NCBI RefSeq assembly: GCF_958979055.1
Contig: NC_084892.1
Coordinates: 23,958,001-24,022,000 of the forward strand
Source: Alnus glutinosa
Taxonomy: Eukaryota; Streptophyta; Magnoliopsida; Fagales; Betulaceae
Direction: 5' to 3'
Length of the DNA: 64,000 bases
The notes below the pieces were generated by a model. That model was not told the DNA's origin. It searched no databases and worked only from the letters and a program-made list of their open reading frames with translations. The position numbers and the translations under genes are program-made. Below, piece by piece: positions 21,568 to 33,198 of this stretch (position 1 is the first letter of the stretch; the number at the start of each line of letters is the position of its first letter).

Positions 21568-24417
21568 CTACAAATCTGGAGGACGTCTCTGCGGATCACG
21601 AGGTGCAGTCCCGGGCGTGAGCTCACCAACTGTCGATTGTCCCGCAAGAGATGGTGTAACGGGCGAAGGAGTCCCGAGAGGGGATTGTTGGGTCAGCAAT
21701 TGTCCAGAAGGCGACAACGGACCAACCGTTGTCGCATTACCTGCAAGTACTAAAAATAATTAACCTACATAATATTATATGCAAATTTAAACAAGTAATG
21801 AGAACAAATTAAAAATAAACCTAAGTGTATACATAATATGAACCATACCTGCAGGCGCACTACTAACAGATGACGTACTACCGACGTGTGCAGGTGAAGA
21901 CTGCTGAGCACCAGGGCATACGAACGATAATCCTGTAGAGGACATGAAGGCCTCAAAATGTCGCATGCGCTGCTCCATATCATCAATCTGTCGTATGCGC
22001 TGCTCCATGCTGTCAGCCCGCTCTCTCTCGGCCCGCACTATGCCCTCCAACTCCGCAATTTTGTGAGCAGCCCAATCCTGAGAAGTGCCCTCGGCCGGTC
22101 CCCCCCGTGTGCGACCCCTATACGAGAAACAAGTCCCGCGAACAGGAGTAACGTTCGGCCCAACCTGCCGAACCCTACCCGCATACTCGGGTCGCCCAAC
22201 CGCTTGCTCGTACACGTCGCCAGGTGCCCAACGCACCGTATCTGATGAGACGGGGTCCGAGGCAGCAGGATCAGTGGACAAACTCTGTGTCATCCGCTCC
22301 TGTACGTCGTCAACATACAAAACAATGGTAATTAATAAATACTTTATCACACACATAACTAATAATAATCGATAACCTATAACAGTAGCATACGCATAGG
22401 TCCCGTGTCCGCTCGTTCAGGAAAGTGCCGTCTTTCCTTGTGTGCGTCTTCACAAACGACTCGGCGCGAGTGGGGGGCGTGCCAGATATAGATGCCTGTC
22501 GCCATACAGTATAAATATATAACAAACATTGGATATTCATTTAACGTTAAGAAAGAACAATTACGCACAAATAAGAATTAGGGTTTTTACATATTGTTCC
22601 ATACCTCATCGTGATTAAATCTGGCATAACTTTTGGACCCCAGACTATGGGGGATGTCTTGCTGCTCCCGCAGCCGCTTCATTCGTTCAGACCTCTCCTT
22701 TACATTGAACATTCCCAAAACAAATGTCAGAATTGATACTTTTAATTACTTATGTGTTATGATTTGAATGAACTGTTTAAAAACACAACATTATAGTAAT
22801 ACATTCAAAGACCTACATACCACATTTACTTTTGTGCACCACTCGTGCAGTACGTCCTCCACATCCGTTTGGTCATACTTATCAAAAAACGTCTCTGGCA
22901 TTCTCGCACGTACTGTCAATGGCGTGTCACCGTCTCGAATATTTAGCTGGGTCCTCAACTTCGACTTCCATGAACGGTGCTTACGGCCCATATCACCCCA
23001 GAATTCTGTGCCAGGCGCTGGTCGACGGATACGGGTACATAAAATTCTTGCTGCACATTCAATCTAATGATTAATTTTAGCAGTTCAATAAAGAAAAAAT
23101 CATCTTAACTTTAATTTCACAAAATACATATATTAGTTTCATACACATACCATTATGGCATCCCACATAGCCTGCTTAACCTGTTTATCTACCTTTCCCC
23201 ATTTGTCCCGCAAGTGAATATGGGACCCGCTCCGTAACAGCTTGCCCGCAGCCCGTCTATAACGATTGCATGCTCGTCCCACTGGTTGTGTTGCAGCATT
23301 GTACTGCAACACAACTTTCTTACCCCTCGGGAGCACCCAATTTCTCTCAGGGTCCTTAATCACCTCAAAATATATGCTCCCGTCTGGGTTATACCCTAGT
23401 CAATAAATATAAAACGTTAATATATTAACACTAAATAACTTAATTATATCAATAAATTAAAAATTCAATTTAAATATTATATGAACTTACTAAATTAATT
23501 AGTTTATAATAATGTATACAAATGTACTTACCCATCAGCCGAATATGGTCGAACGCTATGTGCTCGGTCGCTGGGTCACCAGCATGCTCCTCGCCTGCCT
23601 GATCTTCTGGGTGATGCTCATCATCATGATCGTCATCCGAAGGCATATCCTGGGGGACATCATGTGCTAACTGATCAAGCCCCAACATCACATCATCCCC
23701 CTCGTGGGGCAGCTGGCTCTCCCCTACATCTGGGTCCTGACTCTCCCCAGGAAGCGGCAACTGGCTCTGTCCATAAACATGCATCTGGCTCTCCCCAGGT
23801 GCCGGGCCCTGGCCCCCAGCCGGTGACGACAGCTGTCCCGACCGCATAGCCGGCATAGGCATCCCCCCCCGCTGTGACAGCGGGAATCTGTCATCCTGAG
23901 TCTCACTATCAGGAATGACTGGCATAGGTGGTGGAAGGGGGTATGGATAGTACAACGGAAATCTGCTCAGATCATGACAGTCTCGCGCCCACCATCGATC
24001 AACATGGCCCGGTGAGGTCAGCCCCAACTGCGATAACGTCGTGAATGGAGAAGGAGAATATCCAGCTGAGCTCGTCTGGCCGGGATCTGACCTGCTCATC
24101 CCCGCCGCACCCGGGGGCAATGGTCTATAAACGGCGTCCAGGTGGTGTGGCCACGGTGTAGTATGTAGTGCCGCTGACATCGCCGGTGTCGACGTAGGCG
24201 GGTATATAGAAGGAGAATATCCAGCTGTGCTCGTCTGCCCGGGATCTGACCTGCTCATCCCCGCCGTACCCGGGGGCAATGGTCTGTATACAGCGTCCGG
24301 GTGGGGTGGCCACGGTGTGGTATATAGTGCCGCTGACATCGCCGGTGTGGATGTAGTCGTGCAATGCACGGGCTGGCGTGGTGCACGATGTGCGCAAGTA
24401 GGGGGTCTCGGGTCCAT
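21568..24417 (-). CDS. TNPA-like second protein of the CACTA element, seven exons, 730 aa
   Basis: Exons in transcript order: 24417-23532, 23395-23151, 23063-22821, 22697-22605, 22495-22394, 22299-21849 and 21740-21568. All introns are GT-AG, the phases join, and the 2193-nt sum has no internal stop. Exon 1 encodes a Pro/Ser-rich, then acidic (DDDHDDEHH) N terminus containing a duplicated block of about 55 residues. Exons 2-5 carry the plant En/Spm transposase domain (Transposase_24 type): [46 protein letters not shown] and [19 protein letters not shown]. Exon 6 has a coiled-coil segment ([20 protein letters not shown]). In En/Spm, TNPA binds the subterminal repeats and works with the TNP2 transposase. 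The ATG at 24417 lies just after an AG acceptor-like site, so a 5' untranslated exon may exist. Confidence 0.85.
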
Positions 24418-24567
24418 CGAAACCTGCGAACAAATGTGAGACAAATTACTTGAAATTCGTTTTAATTTTAATATTAAAATAAAATATGCATAATATACAA
24501 TGAGCTCTATGCAAAATAAGAAAGTATTTTGAGTTTAAGCAAATTGTACCAATAATAAATATAGCAA

Positions 24568-25840
24568 TCATTGTATAACATGAGCTTCAATCGGATCAAT
24601 GTCGGGCCTGTCGTGATCGAATTCATCATTCGTATCATGCAGGTCATCAGTGGGTAATACGATCGGTACACACTCGTGATATGCATTATCTGCATCACTA
24701 CTCCCTTCCCCCTGACCAACATCGTACACGTTGCGCGGTTTAGTCCTCACGGCACAAACCCAGTTTGGGTTCCTTTCATCCTCGACATAAAACACTTGGT
24801 CTACCTGAGATGTAAGCACGTACGGCTCGTCAGTTAGCAGTTCTCCCCTGTGGACGAGGTGAGTGAAGTTGACAAACGCTAGACCATAATCGTCGACTCT
24901 AAATCCTCTGTCCATCGTGGGGTCCGCCCAATTGCACTTAAATAGGACGTACGTAGTCCTATCGTAGTACTCGACTTCAACCACATCGGTTAACTGCCCG
25001 TAGTAGGTTTCACATTCAACGGTTGGCACACATACCCCGCTGTTCTGAGTCCTCCTTCCCACATCATGGGCTAGCGTGCGGAACAATTTCCCGTTTACCA
25101 CGTACCTGTTATACTTCACTGCTGTCTCCTTCAACCCTCTACTCCGCATAACCAATTTCAGCCCCAATTCCTCCCTACTTTGATCGTCAAGGCCATCAAC
25201 CTATGTTATCATTTCATATATTAAAAGAGTACATCGGTTAATAGCGGCATATTGTCGAACCCTATCTTAAATTGACACTGAACATAGGTAAATATTATAT
25301 ACGAAAATACCACTACTTCCTTACATATGCGCGGTACCACTCGCAGAACTGCTCGTGATGTTGGGCTTCAATCAGAGCGTCCGTGATGCGACCCCTAACG
25401 CATGATCGCCTAATAGCGTCTTTATGCATCCTACATTCAGCGGATATAATTAAAAAACTAATTATTATCAATTATATCATTTGAATCCGGTTCAATATGT
25501 AAACACTACTTACATCCGCAAATTGAGAAACTCGTCAGAGTTGAACACAATATAACGATGAATCTGATGCATCGTCAACCGGTTCAATCTAACTCGCGTT
25601 CCCGCCCCCTTGGAACCATCAGGGTTTCTCAAAGGTCTGTTGTGGAAGGTTGGTGCATTTTCTAGATATTTCGAACAGAACGTTACTAGCTCGGTCGCTA
25701 TGTAACCTTCCGCAATGCACCCCTCAGGAGCCGCTTTGTTGCGCACATTCGACTTGAAACCCCCAAGACTCCTGGTGCACACACAAACATTAAGGACTTG
25801 CCCCCATTTAATGCCATGAGTTACATGAACAAAAAAAAAA

Positions 25841-25907
<67 letters not shown>

Positions 25908-28267
25908 GTTGTATTTTACCTCTCTGCCGGGTACATCCACCTATACTGAACGGGTCCGCCGAGTCTACATTCGCGCACAAGATGCACGACCAAGTGGACC
26001 ATGCTAGTAAAAAACCCAGGAGGAAATACCTGTTCCAGCTTGCACAGTGTGATACAGACGTCACCCTGCAGTCGGTCCATCTCGGCTTGGGTTAGCTTGG
26101 TTGAGCATATGCCTCTGAAAAATGCTGACATCTCAACGATAGGTCTGACCACTTTGTCTGGCAATGACTGACGCAATGCAATTGGTAGAAGCTGCTGCAT
26201 CAGTATGTGGCTGTCATGACTTTTTAACCCTGAAATTGTACGGTCCTTCATCCGAACACACCGTGAAATGTTCGACGCATATCCGTCTGGAACTCTCACA
26301 TTTCGAAGCACCTTTAAAAAGCTTTCTTTATCCTCCCTGGACATCGTGTGACAAGCCGCGGGTATATATGTTTTACCATTTGCGGCGGTGAACGGATGCA
26401 ATTTAGGTCTCAACCCCATCTCCTGCAAATCCAGCCGAGCTGCCAAGTTGTCCTTCGTTTTCCCTTTGATGTCCAAAATAGTGCCAAGTATATTGTCCAT
26501 GACATTTTTCTCTATGTGCATGACATCAAGATTGTGCCGAAGCAAATTGTCCTTCCAGTACGGCAATCTGAAGAAAATACTTTTCTTCTTCCATACAACA
26601 TCATCAGCACCCCGTGCACCGGTCTTCCGCTTCTTCCGTCTCGTCTTACCCGCATTCTCATTCCCAAACGCAACTCCGTCCAACTGTTGGAGGATCTCGT
26701 CCCCGCAAGGCACATCCGGAGCACATTCTAACTCCTCAGTCCCATCAAACGTTCTTCTGTTCAGCCGCCACAGATGTTCGGCTGGCAAGTACCTCCTGTG
26801 TCCCATGTAACAAAATTTACAACCGTTCTTCAGATGTTTAGAACGTGTCGAATGCATGCAACAAGGACATGCCTTCACACCTTTGTTAGGCCAACCGGAT
26901 AAATCTGCATACGCCGGGAAGTCGTTTATTGTCCACATCAACTGAGCACGCATATTGAAATTCTCCATCTTCGCAGCATCTAGTGTTCGTACCCCTACAT
27001 CCCACAGCTCCAACAGCTCATCAATCAGTGGCTGAAGGTAGACGTCGATATCCATACCAGGTGAGCTCGGTCCGGGGATAACCAGTGACAGGATGAACGA
27101 CGTCTGTTTCATGCACATCCAAGGAGGCAAATTGTACGGTACAAGCAATACGGGCCATGTGCTGTGGGATGTACTCATGTTCCCAAATGGATTGAATCCG
27201 TCTGCTGTCAGTCCCAGCCGCACGTTCCTACTATCGGCCATGAAATCCGGATGTAGAGAGTCGAACGATCTCCATGCCTCACCGTCCGCGGGGTGCCTCA
27301 ATACCCCGTCCCTAGTGCGGCCTTCTGCATGCCACCTCATATTGTGCGCCGTGTGCTCCGACATGAATAACCTCTGTAACCGTGGGATGAGTGGAAACCA
27401 TCTCAACACCTTCACTGGACGTTTTTTCCTCGACGATATTACCTCACCATCCTGATCGAAATGTATATCAGCCATCCACTTAGATTCTCCACATACGGTG
27501 CAGATATCTAGATCTTTATTGTCTTTCCAGAATAGCATACAGTCATTACGGCACGCCGGAATCTTCTCATACCCGAGACCCATGGAACTGAGGAATTTCT
27601 TCGCCTCGTACGTATTAACCGGCAATGCATCATCGCAAGGAGGCAATAACTGACAGACAAGGTCCAGAATATCAGAAAAAATCTTGTTACTAATACCTCC
27701 AATGCACTTCAAGTTGTAGAAATGTACAGTAGCACTCAATTTACTGTGCTTTGTACCGGGGTGAAGTGGCTTGTCGGCAGTCTTCAACAACTCAAGGTAC
27801 TTCAATGTGTCCCTTGCAGAGGTTCCTTCATTTACTTCTCCGGGCTGGCCAACATTATCAGTGTCACCTACTTCGTGCACGCCGAATGCGTCACGCAACA
27901 TTGCGTGCATGTCACCACCTTGTTCCAGGTCTCCGCCTTGTTCTGTGACTTCTACATGTTCAATGCCACATGCAGCCGTATCTGTGACACTGGGATGGTC
28001 GTGACCCCGAACAGGACCAGCAGGGTTTAGGGTTGTCTCACCGTGCATATACCAGAAACCTTATCCCGTGGACATTCCCTTCCCCCCTGTCAGGTGTGCA
28101 AGAACGTAATCTGGGGGGTGCCGCTGGTTATTCCGGCAGTACTTACATGGGCAGTAAATTTTGCCATCACCAGACCTACAGTTACGAACGGCAAATGCCA
28201 CGAACGCTCTACACCCGTCGTTATACTGTGTTGTTCCTCTAGGTGCTGACATCCACGACTTATCCAT
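24568..28267 (-). pseudogene. TNP2-type CACTA transposase, four exons, one premature stop
   Basis: Exons: 28267-25920, 25771-25514, 25430-25325 and 25200-24568, all GT-AG and in phase (3345 nt). The N terminus MDKSWMSAPR…CPCKYCRNNQRHPPDYVLAHL is the transposase-associated domain. Next comes the tnp2 core (CRNDCMLFWKDN, CTVCGESKW, DGFNPFG, LSGWPNKG, HNLDVMHIEKNVMDNILGT). Then a DUF4218 domain ends exon 1 (GGPVQYRWMYPAER), continuing in exon 2 (VRNKAAPEGCIAEGYI). Exon 4 is DUF4216 (VLFKCNWADP, DDYGLAFVNF, DQVFYVED). A TAA at 28061-28063 interrupts codon 69, exactly where families carry a tyrosine before WYMHGE. The frame resumes unchanged, so a single nonsense change appears to have silenced an otherwise full-length transposase. 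Confidence 0.88.
25843..25905. repeat. (AT)n microsatellite in the first transposase intron
   Basis: About 60 bp of ta dinucleotides lie within the intron 25772-25919 of the transposase gene. The intron has clean splice sites on both sides (AG|GTAAAA donor, caccag acceptor). Confidence 0.95.
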
Positions 28268-28389
28268 ATTCCTCTGTACGCGAGATAACAGTCTGAAACG
28301 AAATATGTTATTTGATTACAGCAAATAAAGTGCTTGTTTGTTTACTGTTTGTTTTAAACAGTTAACTCAAAGTATCATTTTCTCATACT
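28268..28389 (-). promoter_or_regulatory. Upstream region of the CACTA transposase gene
   Basis: About 120 bp between the transposase ATG and the telomere-like array. It should contain the transcript start or leader of the transposase gene. I see no clear TATA box, and the assignment is positional only. Confidence 0.3.
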
Positions 28390-31300
28390 TTTTTTAGGGG
28401 TTAGGGTTTTTCCTTTTTAGGTTTTAAGGTTAGGGTTTAGGTTTTTAAGGGTTTAGGTTTTTAAGGGTGTAGTTTTTACGGTTAGGGTTTAGGGTTTAGG
28501 TTTTAATATTTGTAGGGTTTAGGGTTTAAGGTTAGGGTGTAGGGTTTTAGGGTTTAGGGTTTAGGGTTTAACTAAAATAAAATAGTTAAAAAAAAATAAA
28601 AAAAGATCTCGAACCCTTTTCTTTTATATTTTTTAATAATCTTCTTTCTTTTTTTTGGGTTTAGGGTTTTTTTTTTTTTTCTTAGGGTTTAGGGTTTTAG
28701 GTTTTTACGGTTTAGTTTGTAGGGTGAGGGTTTGGGTTTGGGTTTACCTGACCATAAAAAGTAATTAAAAAAAAAAAGAGATCTCTCCCTTTTTTAATTT
28801 TTTCTTTTTTAATATTCTTCTTTCTTTATTTATGGTTTAGAGTTTTAAGGTTTCTTTTTTTAGGGTTAGGGTTAGGATTAAAAAGGTTAGGGTTTAGGGT
28901 TTTAGGGTTAGGATTTTAGGTTGTTAGGGTTTAGGGTTTAGGGTTTAGTTTTTAGGGTTAGGGTTTAGGTTTTGAAGGTTTAGTTTTTAGGGTTAGGGTT
29001 AAAAAGGTTAGGGTTTAGGTTTTTAGGGTTAGGGTTTAGGTTTTAGGGTTTTAAGGTTAGGGTTTAGGGTTTTACGGTTTAGTTTTTAGGGTTAGGGTTT
29101 TAAGGTTAGAATTTAGGGTTTAGGGTTTAGGTTTTAGGGTTTTTAGGGTTAGGGTTTAGGTTTTAGGGTTTTTAGGTTAGGGTTTAGGTTTTTAGGGTTT
29201 AGTTTTTACGGTTTAGTTTTTAGGTTAGGGTTTAAGGTTTTAGGGTTATGGTTTTAAGGTTAGGGTTTAGGGTTTAGTTTTTAGGGTTTAGGGTTTTAAG
29301 GTTAGGGTTTAGGGTTTTAGGGTTTAGGGTTTAGGTTGTTAGGGTTTAGTTTTTACGGTTAGGGTTTAGGTTTTGAAGGTTTAGTTTTTAGGGTTAGGGT
29401 TTAGGTTTTGAAGGTTTAGTTTTTAGGGTTAGGGTTTAGGTTTTAGGGTTTAGTTTTTACGGTTTAGTTTTTAGGGTTAGTGTTTTAAGGTTAGAATTTA
29501 GGGTTTAGGGTTTAGGTTTTAGGGTTTTTAGGGTTAGGGTTTAGGTTTTAGGGTTTTTAGGGTTAGGGTTTAGGTTTTAGGGTTTTAAGGTTAGGATTTA
29601 GGTTTTTAGGGTTTAGTTTTTACGGTTTAGTTTTTAGGGTTAGTGTTTTAAGGTTAGAATTTAGGGTTTAGGGTTTAGGTTTTAGGGTTTTTAGGGTTAG
29701 GGTTTAGGTTTTAGGGTTTTTAGGGTTAGGGTTTAGGTTTTAGGGTTTTTAGGGTTAGGGTTTAGGTTTTAGGGTTTTTAGGGTTAGGGTTTAGGTTTTA
29801 GGGTTTTAAGGTTAGGATTTAGGTTTTTAGGGTTTAGTTTTTACGGTTTAGTTTTTAGGGTTAGTGTTTTAAGGTTAGAATTTAGGGTTTAGGGTTTAGG
29901 TTTTAGGGTTTTTAGGGTTAGGGTTTAGGTTTTAGGGTTTTTAGGGTTAGGGTTTAGGTTTTAGGGTTTTAAGGTTAGGATTTAGGTTTTTAGGGTTTAG
30001 TTTTTACGGTTTAGTTTTTAGAGTTAGGGTTTTAAGGTTAGAATTTAGGGTTAGGGTTTAGGTTTTAGGGTTAGGGTTTAGGTTTTGAAGGTTTAGTTTT
30101 TAGGGTTAGGGTTTAGGTTTTAGGGTTTAGTTTTTACGGTTTAGTTTTTAGGGTTAGTGTTTTAAGGTTAGAATTTAGGGTTTAGGGTTTAGGTTTTAGG
30201 GTTTTTAGGGTTAGGGTTTAGGTTTTAGGGTTTTTAGGGTTAGGGTTTAGGTTTTAGGGTTTTAAGGTTAGGATTTAGGTTTTTAGGATTTAGTTTTTAT
30301 GGTTTAGTTTTTAGGGTTAGTGTTTTAAGGTTAGAATTTAGGGTTTAGGGTTTAGGTTTTAGGGTTTTTAGGGTTAGGGTTTAGGTTTTAGGGTTTTTAG
30401 GGTTAGGGTTTAGGTTTTAGGGTTTTAAGGTTAGGATTTAGGTTTTTAGGATTTAGTTTTTACGGTTTAGTTTTTAGGGTTAGTGTTTTAAGGTTAGAAT
30501 TTAGGGTTTAGGGTTTAGGTTTTAGGGTTTTTAGGGTTAGGGTTTAGGTTTTAGGGTTTTTAGGGTTAGGGTTTAGGTTTTAGGGTTTTAAGGTTAGGAT
30601 TTAGGTTTTTAGGGTTTAGTTTTTACGGTTTAGTTTTTAGAGTTAGGGTTAGGGTTTAGGTTTTAGGGTTAGGGTTTAGGTTTTAGGGTTTTAAGGTTAG
30701 GATTTAGGTTTTTAGGGTTTAGTTTTTACGGTTTAGTTTTTAGAGTTATGGTTTTAAGGTTAGAATTTAGGGTTAGGGTTTAGGTTTTAGGGTTAGGGTT
30801 TAGGTTTTAGGGTTTTAAGGTTAGGATTTAGGTTTTTAGGGTTTAGTTTTTACGGTTTAGTTTTTAGAGTTAGGGTTTTAAGGTTAGAATTTAGGGTTTA
30901 GGGTTTAGGTTTTAGGGTTTTAAGGTTAGGATTTACGTTTTTAGGGAGAAAGTATTTTAGGGTTAGGGTTTTAAGGTTAGGGTTTAGGGTTTTAGGGTTA
31001 GGGTTTAGGGTTTAGTTTTTAGGGTTAGGGTTTTAAGGTTAGAATTTAGGGTTTAGGGTTTAGGTTTTAGGGTTTTAAGGTTAGGATTAGGGTTTTAGGG
31101 TTTTAAGTATTTTAGGGTTAGGGTTTTAGGGTTTAGGTTTTAGGGTTTTAAGGTTAGGATTTAGGGTTTTAGGGTTAGGGTTTTAAGGTTAGGATTTAGG
31201 TTTTTAGGGTTAGGGTTTTAAGGTTAGGGTTTAGGGTTTAACTACAATAAAAAAGTAATAAAAAAATTTCACTCTTTTGTAGGGTTTATGGTTTTTAGGG

Positions 31301-31425
31301 TGAACGGTAATTTGGGCTAGGGTTTAGGGTTTATGGTTTATGCTTGTTTTTTAGAGTATAAAGCTTAGGGGTTTGGTTTTGAGATTTGATCATAGGCATT
31401 TTTATATTGGTTTTGATTTAGGGTT
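28390..31425 (+). repeat. Degenerate telomere-like (TTTAGGG)n array, about 3 kb, inside the CACTA element
   Basis: Nearly the whole stretch is built from tttaggg, ttaggg and close variants (ggttttaggg, ggttagggttt). The perfect plant telomere word occurs in short runs such as 28553-28573. A higher-order unit of about 160 bp is superimposed. Its marker words tagtttttacggtttag and gtgttttaaggttagaat recur near 29455, 29612, 29838, 30128, 30290, 30450 and 30615. Non-telomeric spacers interrupt at about 28570-28650, 28745-28850 and 31240-31275. All TTTAGGG words are in one orientation and lie 5' of the transposase gene. It is interstitial: the transposon's own ends flank it, so it is not a chromosome end. 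Confidence 0.92.
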
Positions 31426-32175
31426 TAGGGAAAATTGTTTACACCTTTGTTATAAATTGAATAAGAAAAAAAATAATTATAAATGGTAGACGGTGGCGAA
31501 ATTTAATTTTCTGTATCTATCCAATAATCGTTAGATACGATCATTTTATTGTGAAATGATGGCGAGTTTACTTTGAATTGGTTTTTTTTTGTTTGTAAAA
31601 AAATTACCTGAAATGAACAATTAAACTTTTTTTCTTTGTTCTTAAAAAACCCAAAAATTGTTTTTTGTAGTACCGAATACTTATTTATATTTTATTGGTT
31701 TTGATCATTTATTTTATGATTAAGTTAATAAAATAATTGTGACAAATAATAATCCACACACAAATTCGTAGTACATTAAAACATTACAAAAAAAAAAAAA
31801 AAAATACCACAACTGTAAGAATATTTTTCATGCATAACAACCAACCACATCAAAACACATAAAATTACACAACAATAGATATTCAAACCCAACAAAATTA
31901 ACAGCATTGCATAGACCATTATTAATTGCTAAATCCACAATTATTATATGAAACTATTAAAAAAGTTAGAAACAGATTTTAAACAAATTAATTTAAATGC
32001 ACCAAGTTTATTATAGCCAAAAGATATCAGAAAAAAATTTAATGCTAAAATTACTCACAATTTTTTTTTTTTTTTTTTTTTGTGATTTGTATGCCCCTTT
32101 GCCAAAATGTACCTGCATTAAAACATATTAGTCCCAAAATAATATCCCAAAACAATTAAAAAAATACTAATCACG
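31426..32175. other. CACTA internal non-coding DNA, AT-rich
   Basis: No open frame, palindrome cluster or tandem array is seen here. It separates the telomere-like array from the GA-rich block. Confidence 0.45.
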
Positions 32176-32188
32176 TACAAGGCAGAGA

Positions 32189-32224
<36 letters not shown>

Positions 32225-32408
32225 CCGGGAGAGGTTTCAGAGAGAGAGAGAGATGTAGAGAGAGATAGTGTCAGAGAGAGAGAAATCTAGAGAGAAAGAA
32301 AGGGTTAGGGTTTAGTCTGTGGTTCGGTTAGAGAGAGAGAGAGAGAAAGCTAGGGTTAGGGTTTAGTATGTGGTTCGGTTAGAGAGAGAGAGAGAGCTAG
32401 AGAGAGAC

Positions 32409-32456
<48 letters not shown>

Positions 32457-32795
32457 GGAGATGTAGAGAGAGATAGGTCCGGACCTAGGGTTAGGGTTCC
32501 TGGTTCGGTTAGAGAGAGAGAGAGAGAGAGAGAGCTAGAGAGAGAGAGAGCTAGAGAGAGAGACAGAGAGAGAGAGAGTGAGAGGGAGGTGTAGAGAGAG
32601 ATAGGTCCGGACCTAGGGTTAGGGTTGCTGGTTCGGTTAGAGAGAGAGAGAGAGAGAGAGCTAGAGAGAGACAAAGATAAAGAGAGAGAGAGAGATAGAG
32701 AGAGAGAGCATGCACCGTAATAATTGCTGAACACGGGTGGTGCAGTCACGGCCGGAGAGGGAGCTGGCCGGAGATCCTGGTGGTCAGTGGACGGA

Positions 32796-32832
<37 letters not shown>

Positions 32833-32880
32833 GAGTGAGCGAGGGAGAGATGAGTGAGCGAGCTGAGAGAATCGAGCTGA
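32176..32880. repeat. (GA)n-rich block with telomere-word insertions
   Basis: Long gagaga tracts alternate with a repeated unit of about 120 bp. The unit contains tagggttagggtt, ctggttcggttagagag and ataggtccggacctaggg (near 32300, 32360, 32480 and 32600). The serine/leucine-rich minus-strand frame and glutamate/arginine-rich plus-strand frame across it are artefacts of the repeat. Confidence 0.85.
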
Positions 32881-32959
32881 GGGAGAGAGAGGGAAATGCG
32901 AGGATCGAGGGTAGCTTCCTCTGGAAGCTACCCTTTTTTTTTTTTTTTTTTTTTAATTG

Positions 32960-33080
32960 AAATATTAGCCAGGTGGCGCGCGGGAAATGTCCCGCGCAGG
33001 TCACCTGGCCAAAAATTGGCCGCGTGGCGTAATGCCACCCGGCCAATTAGGGACGTGTATTATTATACACGTCTCTATCT
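32960..33080. repeat. Internal cluster of CACTA-like palindromes
   Basis: Palindromic words (gccaggtg…caggtcacctggc, ggcgcgcgggaaatgtcccgcgc, aattggccgcgtggcg…gccacccggccaatt, gacgtgtattattatacacgtc) resemble the subterminal repeats but lie about 1.9 kb inside the right end. They may be an older terminus or an internal binding cluster. Confidence 0.6.
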
Positions 33081-33163
33081 GTTTTTATTTTTTATTTTTA
33101 TTTTTTTTTAAAAACGAAAAATGGTATATATATATATTAAATATATATATATATATAGTTTTG

Positions 33164-33198
<35 letters not shown>

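Noticed and set aside
26164..28030. Plus-strand open frames across the transposase gene
   Set aside because: They are antisense shadows of the minus-strand TNP2 exons, which carry the recognisable domains.
28390..31425. A true chromosome end
   Set aside because: The repeat is degenerate, interrupted by spacers, and flanked on both sides by parts of one transposon with matching target duplications.
32363..33046. 227-codon serine/leucine-rich frame
   Set aside because: It is a translation of (CT)n/(GA)n microsatellite DNA inside the CACTA element.
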